Positions 26,325 through 33,906 of a stretch of DNA of 64,000 nt are shown here, piece by piece (the stretch's first letter is position 1; the number at the start of each line of letters is the position of its first letter). Both the position numbers and the translations under genes were made by a program. The stretch spans positions 5,124,001 through 5,188,000 of the forward strand of contig NZ_JABBPK010000001.1 of the NCBI RefSeq assembly GCF_012933555.1, in the 5' to 3' direction. The notes under the pieces were generated by a model. That model was not told the DNA's origin, made no database searches, and saw only the letters and a program-made list of their open reading frames with translations. The stretch is from Niallia alba (GTDB taxonomy: Bacteria > Bacillota > Bacilli > Bacillales > Cytobacillaceae).

Positions 26325-26383
26325 ATAACCTCCAACTATTAAAAAACCTTGTTAGGAATTGGTAATTTTATATAAATTATACC

Positions 26384-26414
26384 ATAAAAAAAGCCTAACT
26401 GAATAAGTTAGGCT
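26384..26414 (-). terminator. Terminator facing hamA from the right
   Basis: AGCCTAACT (26392-26400) pairs with AGTTAGGCT (26406-26414) and has seven T on the minus strand. It would stop transcripts entering the cassette from outside, just before the hamA promoter. Confidence 0.75.
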
Positions 26415-26430
26415 ACGGCTACTAATACCG

Positions 26431-26472
26431 TTAACAAAAAAACCTCATTTACTTATGGTACGGTTCACCGTA
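26431..26472. repeat. Right terminal inverted repeat of the SCC-like element
   Basis: Read on the minus strand from 26472: TACGGT-GA-ACCGTA, 7 bases, TAAATGAGGTTTTTT, then TGTTAA. The left end at 4160-4200 has the same plan with identical spacing. See the left repeat. Confidence 0.75.
26449..26469 (-). repeat. Right cassette attachment repeat (RlmH-tail-like), copy C
   Basis: On the minus strand it encodes Gly-Glu-Pro-Tyr-His-Lys-stop as GGTGAACCG TACCATAAGTAA, matching copy B in the same orientation. The upstream codons do not encode the rest of RlmH. The sequence to the right (CCGTAGTTATTTAA) instead resembles another cassette end. Confidence 0.75.
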
Positions 26473-26651
26473 GTTATTTAAGAGGCAAAAAATGAAATAA
26501 ATCAGTTGTTTGTAACTAGTACACCCTTTTCATTATAATTGTTATAACAATTTTACTAAATGCATTACGAACCATCATGAATCTAGGATTGTAGCTGCTT
26601 GAACAACTTGGGAGTAAGTAAACGAAAAAAAAGTTCTTCGAAAGGAAAATT

Positions 26652-27086
26652 ATGAACAGCAAACAAGTTGCGGAAATGTTTGACCTATCGGTGGATACTC
26701 TTCGTTATTATGAAAAGATTGGTGTGATACCACCAGTTACACGTGATAAAAATGGTTACCGTAATTATCAAACCAGTGATCTAAATTGGATTTTTCTTGC
26801 CAAAAGTCTGCGTTCAGCAGGATTGTCCATTGAATCATTGATTGAATTTGCTTCACTTGCGGGACTTAGTGAAACCCAAAATGTAGAGGACGCTCAAAAA
26901 CAAATATTGGTAGACCAATTAGAGGAAATTGAAGAAAATATAAAGAAAATGAAAGATGTGCGCTCTCTCTTACAATATAAGATTGACACCTATGACGCTC
27001 ATCTAGCCAAGTATAAAAGTGGTGAATGGTCGGAAGATACAGTGGAAAAGTTATGGGAGATGAAACCTTCTAAAAAATCACAGTAA
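26652..27086 (+). CDS. MerR-family regulator
   Basis: 144 residues. N-terminal winged helix (KQVAEMFDLSVDTLRYYEKIGVIPP would be the family core; residues 3-30), then a long dimerisation coil (EEIEENIKKMKDVRSLLQYK). There is no Cys-rich metal loop, so it is of the small-molecule or aldehyde-sensing type. A MerR-type promoter with a 19-bp spacer lies just downstream, before the aldo/keto reductase gene, which is its probable target. Confidence 0.9.
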   Translation: MNSKQVAEMFDLSVDTLRYYEKIGVIPPVTRDKNGYRNYQTSDLNWIFLAKSLRSAGLSIESLIEFASLAGLSETQNVEDAQKQILVDQLEEIEENIKKMKDVRSLLQYKIDTYDAHLAKYKSGEWSEDTVEKLWEMKPSKKSQ

Positions 27087-27091
27087 ACTTC

Positions 27092-27122
27092 TTGCTATGG
27101 AGTTGACTCCATAGTTTATAGT
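27092..27122 (+). promoter_or_regulatory. MerR-type promoter of the aldo/keto reductase gene
   Basis: TTGCTA (27092-27097), 19 bp, TATAGT (27117-27122). The long spacer holds the dyad TATGGAGTTGACTCCATA. Overlong 19-bp spacers with a central dyad are typical of MerR activators. Confidence 0.75.
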
Positions 27123-27157
27123 AGCTTATGTAATTAAGCTATTAGGAGGTAGAGAAA

Positions 27158-28006
27158 ATGAAAACTGTACAACTTAATAACGGTGTTAAAATTCCAATTT
27201 TGGGTTTTGGTGTATTCCAAATCCCTGCTGAAAAAACAGAACAAGCTGTGATTGATGCTATCAAAGTTGGCTACCGTCATATTGATACAGCTCAATCATA
27301 TATGAATGAAACGGAAGTCGGATTAGGAATAAAAAATTCTGGCGTCGATCGTGAAGATATTTTTATTACAACAAAAATTTGGATTGAAAATGTGTCTTAT
27401 AATGGAGTGATGGATTCTTTTCAAGGGTCACTTACTCGTCTAGGTTTAGAATATGTTGATTTATTGCTTATACACCAGCCTTATCATGATGTTTATGGTG
27501 CATGGCGTGCAATGGAGGAACTTCAAAAAGAAGGGAAAATACGTGCCATTGGTATTTCAAATTTTGCGGTTGACCGTGCAGTAGATCTATCATTGTTCAA
27601 TGAAGTAACACCTGCTATCAACCAGATTGAGATTAACCCCTTCAATCAAAAAACAAAAGCTATCGAAGCGTTAAAAGCGGAAGGAATTTGTCCTGAAGCA
27701 TGGGCGCCTTTTGCAGAAGGAAAAAATGGAATTTTTCAAAATGAAATTCTTAGTGAAATAGGTAAGAAGTATAATAAGTCCGTTGCACAAGTTATTTCAC
27801 GTTGGCTTGTGGAGCAAGAAATTGTAGTCTTAGCAAAAACGACAAATCCAGACCGTATGGCGGAAAATATAGATGTATTTGACTTTTGCTTAACTGATGA
27901 AGACAAAGCAGCTATCGCTACATTAAATGTTGGAGAAAGCCAATTCTTCTCGCATGCCGATCCAAATATGATTAAGTGGTTAGCCGAAAGAAAATTAGGG
28001 TTATAA
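27158..28006 (+). CDS. Aldo/keto reductase
   Basis: 282 residues, a complete TIM-barrel NADPH oxidoreductase of the 2,5-diketo-gluconate reductase-like group. Signatures: GYRHIDTAQSYMNETEVG (catalytic Asp and Tyr), LIHQPYHDVYGAWRAMEE (catalytic His) and KTTNPDRMAENIDVFDF (NADPH binding). The start follows AGGAGG. It reduces small aldehydes or ketones, and with the adjacent MerR gene probably forms an aldehyde or electrophile stress unit. Confidence 0.93.
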   Translation: MKTVQLNNGVKIPILGFGVFQIPAEKTEQAVIDAIKVGYRHIDTAQSYMNETEVGLGIKNSGVDREDIFITTKIWIENVSYNGVMDSFQGSLTRLGLEYVDLLLIHQPYHDVYGAWRAMEELQKEGKIRAIGISNFAVDRAVDLSLFNEVTPAINQIEINPFNQKTKAIEALKAEGICPEAWAPFAEGKNGIFQNEILSEIGKKYNKSVAQVISRWLVEQEIVVLAKTTNPDRMAENIDVFDFCLTDEDKAAIATLNVGESQFFSHADPNMIKWLAERKLGL

Positions 28007-28153
28007 AATTGGTTCTTTTACAAATATTTTAGCACCTGTTGATTATCTATGTAACTCCAACAAAAACCGATAAATAAGGAATGCTTTCTTATAAAATCCA
28101 AGTGTTACCACACGAACTTTTATGAGAGAGAGCGTTTGCTATGAAACAGATTG

Positions 28154-28215
28154 TACCGTAGTTATTTAATAGCATAAAAACAGACAGGATATAGATTTTC
28201 CTGTCTGTTTTAGTT
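28154..28215 (+). repeat. Cassette-end-like repeat with terminator, copy D
   Basis: ACCGTAGTTATTTAA is followed by a hairpin, AAAACAGACAGGA (28177-28189) with TCCTGTCTGTTTT (28199-28211). The same two-part unit recurs at 31319-31379. Its first part also matches the right flank of the cassette end at 26468. It terminates the aldo/keto reductase transcript. Confidence 0.75.
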
Positions 28216-28327
28216 TATTCAATGAAGGATTTGTACGCAGCAAAGGACCTTTGTTTGTTGTTCTTCTTCAACATACCCAGCTTGCTTTGAATATCACAAT
28301 CTGAATTCCCTAAGTGATAAATCTTAT

Positions 28328-28855
28328 TCACTCATTCTCATCCGCCAAATCAAAAGCGACATTTATATCACCGTCTCCGACAGCTTGAACAAAGCGACTT
28401 GCCTCTTCAATATACCCAAGACGAGTGTAGCTATAAGTACTTGAGAAGGTTTCATAAAACAATACCAGACCATTATCCCCATACAACATGATATCTCCTG
28501 CAACAATCTCACCGGGTCTCTCAGAATTTGTTGGAAGTTTTTCTTGGAAGCTATAGAATTTCTCATTACTATTAACATCGCTCATGTTTATGTCTAATGG
28601 TAGTTTTTTAATTAATGCCTGTGTGGTTTGGTTATCGTAAAGCTTTGCAGAAAATACCTGATCGCCTATTGTTATGTTTAAATCTATCATCGTTGATGGG
28701 TTTGACATATCAATTTCCCTCGATTCTTGAATTGAGTTACTGGATGGCAATTCTTCTTGATTTGTTTCTTCTCTTTCATTCGTTTCACTACTAGCACAGG
28801 CAGTCAGACCAAGACAGAAAAAAATCAAACAAAGGATAAAAAAGAATTTTTTCAT
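28328..28855 (-). CDS. Cyclophilin-like-fold lipoprotein
   Basis: 175 residues. Lipoprotein signal with lipobox Leu-Thr-Ala-Cys after a hydrophobic stretch (FFILCLIFFCLGLTACASSE), so it should be anchored outside the membrane. The mature part has a cyclophilin-like fold, seen as IGDQVFSAKLYDNQTTQALI and EIVAGDIMLYGDNGLVLFYE. These proteins lack evident isomerase residues, and their role is unknown. Often found beside aldo/keto reductases and acetyltransferases in Firmicutes. Confidence 0.8.
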   Translation of the reverse strand: MKKFFFILCLIFFCLGLTACASSETNEREETNQEELPSSNSIQESREIDMSNPSTMIDLNITIGDQVFSAKLYDNQTTQALIKKLPLDINMSDVNSNEKFYSFQEKLPTNSERPGEIVAGDIMLYGDNGLVLFYETFSSTYSYTRLGYIEEASRFVQAVGDGDINVAFDLADENE

Positions 28856-28950
28856 TCTATGTAATCCTTTCTACATGCTTTTACTCAAAATAAAATTAAT
28901 TCTGTTTCACGATGGAAACTTGCACCGCCAACATAAGGAATCACATAGAA

Positions 28951-29529
28951 TTATTCCTGACTGGTTTCAATTTTCTTTAATATCTTCGCAGGCACCCCTC
29001 CTACGATAACATTTGGGGGGACATCCTTTGTCACTACCGCACCAGCTGCGATAATAGCTCCATCACCAATGGTTACACCGGGAACGACTGTGGCATTTGC
29101 TCCAATCCAGACATCATTACCAATTGTAATGGGGGCAGGATGCATTGTGCCACGCTTTCTAGGGTCAATATCGTGATTAAGAGTAGCCAAAACTACATTG
29201 TGTCCAATGAGAACACCATCGCCAATGGTAATTCCACCTTGATCCTGAAAGCGACAGCCTGAGTTAATGAAGACATTCTTGCCCACCTTAATGTTTTTCC
29301 CACAATCCGTATAAAAAGGAGGAAACATGGCAAATGTTTTGTCTACTGGTTTGCCAATTAATCGGGAAAACAGTTCCTGAACTTCATGGGGAGTATGATA
29401 ATGTCCATTCAACTCAGCGGTTAATTTCAATGCTTCTTGCGAGACTTTGTGCATTACTTGATGCATCTCCGACCCTCCCTCAACCACTTCACCTCGGTTC
29501 AAGTGTGCTAAAAAGTCATGAATATCCAT
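28951..29529 (-). CDS. Hexapeptide sugar O-acetyltransferase
   Basis: 192 residues. N-terminal Mac-type helical segment, then left-handed beta-helix repeats ([55 protein letters not shown]). The His in ATLNHD is the probable catalytic base. It belongs with maltose/galactoside O-acetyltransferases and NodL; the acceptor is unknown. A MerR-type promoter lies upstream on the minus strand, pointing to control by the MerR gene at 29789. Confidence 0.88.
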   Translation of the reverse strand: MDIHDFLAHLNRGEVVEGGSEMHQVMHKVSQEALKLTAELNGHYHTPHEVQELFSRLIGKPVDKTFAMFPPFYTDCGKNIKVGKNVFINSGCRFQDQGGITIGDGVLIGHNVVLATLNHDIDPRKRGTMHPAPITIGNDVWIGANATVVPGVTIGDGAIIAAGAVVTKDVPPNVIVGGVPAKILKKIETSQE

Positions 29530-29587
29530 TAAAATCCTCCTTGTCGATTACTAAGACTATCTCTTATATACTTATCAATTAAATACC

Positions 29588-29618
29588 ATTTTAAATCTTA
29601 GAGTTAACTATAGGTCAA
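29588..29618 (-). promoter_or_regulatory. MerR-type promoter of the acetyltransferase gene
   Basis: On the minus strand TTGACC (29618-29613), 19 bp, TAAAAT (29593-29588). The spacer contains a dyad around AGTTAACT. It resembles the operator before the hydrolase gene at 30236. Confidence 0.75.
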
Positions 29619-29788
29619 GTGGTAAAGATACCGAATTGATATTGCAATTTAGGTTGCAATAATTACATATAAGAAAAGCAAAAAATCAAAGATCATTACT
29701 ACTTTGACACTCTATATAGGCCATGATAATATACATTTCAAAAATATAAAGTTAACTAGAGGTTTATATCCTAAAGAGAGGAAGATGC

Positions 29789-30208
29789 ATGATGGCCACA
29801 TATTCGATTGGGGAAGTAGCAAAAGAATTAAACCTTACAGTATATACTTTGCGTTACTATGACAAAGAGGGGCTTATGCCTTTTGTAGAACGAACGCCAA
29901 GTGGTACAAGAGTGTTTAAGGACTCAGATATCGATGCTTTAAAAATTGTTGAATGCCTGAAGTCTACAGGAATGCCAATAAAGGAGATTAAAACGTTCTT
30001 TGAATGGTGTTCTGAGGGAGACTCTTCGTTAAAACAAAGATACGAAATGTTTATGGAACGAAAATCCTGTGTGGAAGCTCAAATGGAAGCACTAAAAAAA
30101 ACACTGGAACTTATTGATCATAAATGTTGGTATTATAAGACGGCATTAGATGCAGGAACGGAAGATATTCATAAGCAGAATAGTATTGAAATTCCTACAA
30201 ATAAATAA
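29789..30208 (+). CDS. MerR-family regulator
   Basis: 139 residues. Winged helix at the N-terminus (YSIGEVAKELNLTVYTLRYY), a Phe-Val-rich wing (FVERTPSGTRVF), and a long coil with one Cys (RKSCVEAQMEA) and a second (DHKCWYY). Related to AdhR-like regulators that respond to aldehydes. Two matching 19-bp-spacer promoters flank it, so it probably activates both the acetyltransferase and the hydrolase genes. ATG follows GAGAGGAAG. Confidence 0.9.
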   Translation: MMATYSIGEVAKELNLTVYTLRYYDKEGLMPFVERTPSGTRVFKDSDIDALKIVECLKSTGMPIKEIKTFFEWCSEGDSSLKQRYEMFMERKSCVEAQMEALKKTLELIDHKCWYYKTALDAGTEDIHKQNSIEIPTNK

Positions 30209-30235
30209 ATAAATAAAAACCTACCTGTACATCTA

Positions 30236-30266
30236 TTGACCTAGAGTTAGCTTTAGGGATTATCCT
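30236..30266 (+). promoter_or_regulatory. MerR-type promoter of the alpha/beta-hydrolase gene
   Basis: TTGACC (30236-30241), 19 bp, TATCCT (30261-30266), with dyad CTAGAGTTAGCTTTAG in the spacer. Confidence 0.75.
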
Positions 30267-30317
30267 AATAGTGCATTCACAAATTCATGGCAAATAGGTA
30301 TAGGAGTGGAATAAGAG

Positions 30318-31289
30318 ATGAAAGAAGAGTTAACGATTACACAAGAATGGGATAAAGTTTTTCCTAAAAATGAAAAAGTGAATCATCGGAAAGTTATTTT
30401 CCACAATCGGTATGGAATTACATTGGCAGCCGACTTATATGAACCGAAACAGTTTGAAGGAAAGCTTCCAGCAATCGCTGTCTCCGGTCCATTTGGAGCA
30501 GTTAAGGAGCAATCATCGGGTTTATATGCTCAAACGATGGCCGAGAAAGGATTTTTAACCATTGCCTTTGACCCCTCTTTTACAGGTGAAAGTGGAGGAA
30601 CCCCTCGCTATGTGGCATCACCAGACATCAATACAGAGGATTTTCAAGCGGCTGTAGACTTCTTGTCCGTTCAAAAGAATGTGAATCCTGACAAAATAGG
30701 CATTATCGGCATTTGTGGCTGGGGAGGAATGGCTTTAAATGCTGCTGCTATTGATACAAGAATCAAAGCAACGGTGGCCTCTACCATGTATGATATGTCT
30801 CGTGTGATGGCACGAGGATACCATGATGCAATGGCTGAACATGCACGATATGAAACTAGAAAAAGTTTAAATGCACAGAGAACTTTAGATTACAAAAATG
30901 GAGAGTATGCAAGAGCCGGTGGAGTAGTAGACCCTCTTCCAGAAGAGGCCCCATCGTTCGTAAAAGATTATTTCGATTACTATAAAACAAATCGTGGGTA
31001 TCATGAGCGCTCATTAAATTCTAATGATGGATGGAACGTTACTACAGCTTTATCATTTATGAATATGCCACTTTTACAATATAGTAATGAAATTCGCAGT
31101 GCTGTTCTCATGATACATGGTGAGAAAGCTCATTCTTTATACTTTAGTCAGGACGCATTTAAAAAATTAACAGGTGAAAATAAAAAACTGACGGTGATTC
31201 CGAATGCAAGTCATACAGATTTGTATGACAAGACTGATATCATACCATTTGAGGAAATTACAGAATTCTTTCATAAAAATATGATTTAA
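30318..31289 (+). CDS. Alpha/beta-hydrolase (YcjY-like)
   Basis: 323 residues. The nucleophile elbow is GIIGICGWGGMALNAAAID, with Cys where many relatives have Ser, as in the dienelactone-hydrolase/YcjY group. The catalytic His is likely in IPNASHTDLYD near the end. The substrate is unknown. It sits in a MerR-controlled set with an acetyltransferase and ends just before repeat copy E, which carries its terminator. Confidence 0.87.
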   Translation: MKEELTITQEWDKVFPKNEKVNHRKVIFHNRYGITLAADLYEPKQFEGKLPAIAVSGPFGAVKEQSSGLYAQTMAEKGFLTIAFDPSFTGESGGTPRYVASPDINTEDFQAAVDFLSVQKNVNPDKIGIIGICGWGGMALNAAAIDTRIKATVASTMYDMSRVMARGYHDAMAEHARYETRKSLNAQRTLDYKNGEYARAGGVVDPLPEEAPSFVKDYFDYYKTNRGYHERSLNSNDGWNVTTALSFMNMPLLQYSNEIRSAVLMIHGEKAHSLYFSQDAFKKLTGENKKLTVIPNASHTDLYDKTDIIPFEEITEFFHKNMI

Positions 31290-31318
31290 TTAGTTATACA
31301 AAATGGTAATTAGAGTTG

Positions 31319-31379
31319 CCGTAGTTAATTAAGCGACATAAAACAGACAGGATAAATATTTTTCTGTCTGTTTTAGTAT
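31319..31379 (+). repeat. Cassette-end-like repeat with terminator, copy E
   Basis: GCCGTAGTTAATTAA is followed by the hairpin AAAACAGACAG (31340-31350) / CTGTCTGTTTT (31364-31374). It is homologous to copy D over both parts. Confidence 0.75.
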
Positions 31380-31621
31380 ATTTAAAAAAGAAAGAATTTG
31401 AATACAGTATGTCTAACTCTTTAACACATTTCTAACTAATGAAATTGGATATCGAAGGTAAATATAATGTTGACACTTTAACAACAAAAGTTACTTTAAG
31501 CACAGATATTTATTTAACTTGATTGAAGGCAGCCTTACTTTGTAAAATAATAATTACTTACAAAAATCGGGATAAAACATTGAGCTTACAACCGTTTATC
31601 TTAAACAATGGGGGTTACGTA

Positions 31622-31825
31622 ATGATACGAAATACTCGCGATAGATTAGCTAAAGAAATATCCAATGAAAAAGGGATAGATCTAATTCAAGTGCAAGAAA
31701 TTATCGATTTATTTTTGCAACTAATTTATGAAGAAGATTACGTCGTTATAAAACAAAATACACAATTCGCAAAAAAACAGATGGATAGTTCATTAAGTAG
31801 TTCAGATAACGTGGAGAAAACATAA
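31622..31825 (+). CDS. Hypothetical protein, 67 aa
   Basis: Not recognised. Starts MIRNTRDRLAKEISNEKGID after GGGGG; the frame is open further upstream but without a ribosome site. Helical, with a polar Ser-rich end. The N-terminal half resembles a small DNA-binding or bacteriophage-type helical domain only in general character. Confidence 0.5.
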   Translation: MIRNTRDRLAKEISNEKGIDLIQVQEIIDLFLQLIYEEDYVVIKQNTQFAKKQMDSSLSSSDNVEKT

Positions 31826-31895
31826 AATTTCAACTAAAAAATGATTTCTCCACATAAATAGCAAGTAAATTAACAATTAAATTAACACAAAAAAG

Positions 31896-31920
31896 CTTTT
31901 CCCAAGCTTTTTGTTTTAAA
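31896..31920. terminator. Terminator hairpin
   Basis: AAAAGCTT pairs with AAGCTTTT across TTCCC, flanked by A- and T-runs, so it can act in both directions. Confidence 0.65.
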
Positions 31921-31971
31921 TGTGGGTGCTCTTATTCCATTAAGCCTCCCCTTTGTTCAAGAAGAAAATAT

Positions 31972-32115
31972 CTAAAAGCCAGACATTCCAAACATAAATA
32001 AAGCGATAATGACCAGATAGCCCACAGGAAGTACAATTAAAATAGTCGCTGATGCCTTCCTCCAAAATCCGCTCTTACTGTACCAAGAAGCAATTGCTGA
32101 ACAATATATATTACT
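31972..32115 (-). pseudogene. C-terminal fragment of a membrane protein
   Basis: An open frame without a start codon ends in SWYSKSGFWRKASATILIVL and a second hydrophobic part closing with MFGMSGF-stop. It looks like the last transmembrane helix of a larger transporter. The family cannot be named from 47 residues. Confidence 0.45.
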
Positions 32116-32129
32116 TCATTCCTTTTATA

Positions 32130-32165
32130 GTTACAAAAAGAAAAGCTGCCTAATGGCAGCTTCGA
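32130..32165 (-). terminator. Terminator of the arsenic operon
   Basis: AAGCTGCC pairs with GGCAGCTT over TAAT, with TTTTCTTTTT following on the minus strand. Confidence 0.8.
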
Positions 32166-32199
32166 CTATTATTGTTTTGCGACTCTAATATTTTTTCCT

Positions 32200-32475
32200 T
32201 TAACAACAGTTACTAGCACCAATTAAAACTAATCCTGTACCATTTTGGCCTTCTTCTATGTCTAGAGTTAATTCCTCCGTACCGTTAACTTGTGAATCGA
32301 AGGCTACTTTAATTCCATTAATCGTTTCGATCTTATCCGATTCTATCGGTGCATCTAAGGTGATCGTAAATTGTGGGCCACAACATCCCGCAACAGTAGA
32401 AAGACGAATTCCTTCTGCTCCTTTTTCTTGTAAAAAATTCTCTAACAGTTGTTTAGCCTCGTCTGTAATTTTCAT
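32200..32475 (-). CDS. HesB/IscA-like protein (CC-rich)
   Basis: 91 residues from the ATG at 32475 (GAGGGAGAG upstream). A HesB-like iron-sulfur biogenesis fold: MKITDEAKQLLENFLQEKGA and TLDIEEGQNGTGLVLIGASN. Its cysteines are unusual: a GCCGP motif in the middle and Cys-Cys at the very end, unlike the Cys-x-Cys-Gly of IscA. This may bind a metal(loid) or arsenite. It is the last gene of the ars operon. Confidence 0.75.
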   Translation of the reverse strand: MKITDEAKQLLENFLQEKGAEGIRLSTVAGCCGPQFTITLDAPIESDKIETINGIKVAFDSQVNGTEELTLDIEEGQNGTGLVLIGASNCC

Positions 32476-32498
32476 TTTATTTCTCTCCCTCATCTTTA

Positions 32499-32927
32499 CT
32501 ATGCATTTGGATAAATTCTTCTCAATGCCTCTTTCATCTCTGGTTTCACACTAATTTTTGGTCGTACGCTCTTAGCCATCTCTTCTGCTTCTTCGATTGT
32601 ACTTGCTTTTCCCAAAGCCAATAATATACCAATTGCAACAGTACCTGTACGATTACTCCCACCTTGACAGTGGAAATAAACGTTTTTCCCTTCATTATAC
32701 GCATTCACAACCTGTTCAATGGATTTCTTAACAGATTCATCTTGGCGTTCAGCATCGTCCACAATAGGGCTGTGTATACGATTATAATTAGAGCTAGCCT
32801 TTGGAGATTCTGCTCTTAAATCAAAGATGACATCTACTTTTTCATTTTTCATCATATCTTCTACATCATCTGCACCACCGATGTAAATACGTTCCTTTAC
32901 TAATTCTTGATAATTCTTTGTTGTCAT
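32499..32927 (-). CDS. Dual-specificity/tyrosine phosphatase-like protein
   Basis: 142 residues from ATG 32927 after GGAGGG. The phosphatase loop HCQGGSNRTG (His-Cys-x5-Arg) is intact and an Asp-rich general-acid loop precedes it (IHSPIVDDAE). It lies between trxB and the HesB-like gene in the ars operon. The link to arsenic is not obvious, but arsenate resembles phosphate, and Cys-based phosphatases and arsenate reductases share chemistry. Arsenate-related activity is an inference. Confidence 0.78.
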   Translation of the reverse strand: MTTKNYQELVKERIYIGGADDVEDMMKNEKVDVIFDLRAESPKASSNYNRIHSPIVDDAERQDESVKKSIEQVVNAYNEGKNVYFHCQGGSNRTGTVAIGILLALGKASTIEEAEEMAKSVRPKISVKPEMKEALRRIYPNA

Positions 32928-32940
32928 GTTTTCCCTCCTG

Positions 32941-33888
32941 CTATGATGATTGACTCCAATCATGAACTGCATTTCCTTCTAAATATCTTTCTGCATCTAG
33001 TGCTGCCATACATCCCGTACCGGCGGCAGTAATCGCTTGACGGTATTTTTTGTCTTGTACATCCCCACAAGCAAATACCCCCGGAACATTGGTTTCAGTA
33101 GTACCGGGTACAACATTGATATACCCTGTTTCATCTGTATCTATCTGACCATTCAAAAATGATGTATTTGGTTTATGTCCGATAGCGACAAAAATCCCAT
33201 CCGTTTCAATAATCTCTTCTTCATTGGTCTCATTATTTTTCACTTTTAACCCTGTAACACCATTTTCTCCTGCCATTACTTCTAGTGGTGTTTTATTAAG
33301 TTTCCAAGATATTTTTGCATTTTCTCTCGCACGATCCTGCATAATTTTTGAAGCTCGGAGTTCATCTCTTCTATGGACAATGATGACTTCACTTGCAAAC
33401 TTTGTTAGAAAATTCGCTTCTTCCATTGCAGAATCCCCACCGCCAACGATAATCACTTTTTTACCGCGAAAGAAAAACCCATCACAAGTGGCACACGTAC
33501 TAACTCCGCGACCTATGTTCTGTTTCTCTCCCGGTATATTTAAAAGTTTTGCGGAAGCACCTGTTGAAAGGATAAGTGATTCCGTTTCAATTTCACCAAT
33601 ACCGCTAACATCTAAGCGAAATGGTTTCTTTGATAAATCTATATTTGTAACCCAACCTCTTTTAAATTCAGCCCCAAAACGCTCTGCTTGCTTTCTCATA
33701 TTCTCCATTAATTCTGGTCCCATAACTCCGTTAGGAAAACCCGGAAAGTTTTCTACCTCCGTTGTAAGAGTCAACTGTCCGCCCGGTTGATCTCCCTCAA
33801 TCACAACTGGTTTCATATTTGCTCTTGCAAGGTAAATAGCAGCTGTTAACCCTGCTGGACCTGTTCCCAAAACCACCACTTTTTCCAT
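32941..33888 (-). CDS. trxB: Thioredoxin reductase
   Basis: 315 residues. FAD motif VVLGTGPAGLTAAIYLARAN, NADPH motif IIVGGGDSAMEEANFL, and redox centre CATCDGFF. It reduces thioredoxin, which in turn recycles the ArsC arsenate reductase encoded in the same operon. The ATG at 33888 follows GGAGGA; the open frame begins 5 codons earlier with GTG. It is a second copy beyond the housekeeping trxB expected elsewhere. Confidence 0.93.
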   Translation of the reverse strand: MEKVVVLGTGPAGLTAAIYLARANMKPVVIEGDQPGGQLTLTTEVENFPGFPNGVMGPELMENMRKQAERFGAEFKRGWVTNIDLSKKPFRLDVSGIGEIETESLILSTGASAKLLNIPGEKQNIGRGVSTCATCDGFFFRGKKVIIVGGGDSAMEEANFLTKFASEVIIVHRRDELRASKIMQDRARENAKISWKLNKTPLEVMAGENGVTGLKVKNNETNEEEIIETDGIFVAIGHKPNTSFLNGQIDTDETGYINVVPGTTETNVPGVFACGDVQDKKYRQAITAAGTGCMAALDAERYLEGNAVHDWSQSS

Positions 33889-33906
33889 ACTCAATTCCTC
33901 CACTGA

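Noticed and set aside
26449-26500. An intact rlmH gene reading into the cassette
   Set aside because: Only the last six codons match; the codons upstream do not encode RlmH.
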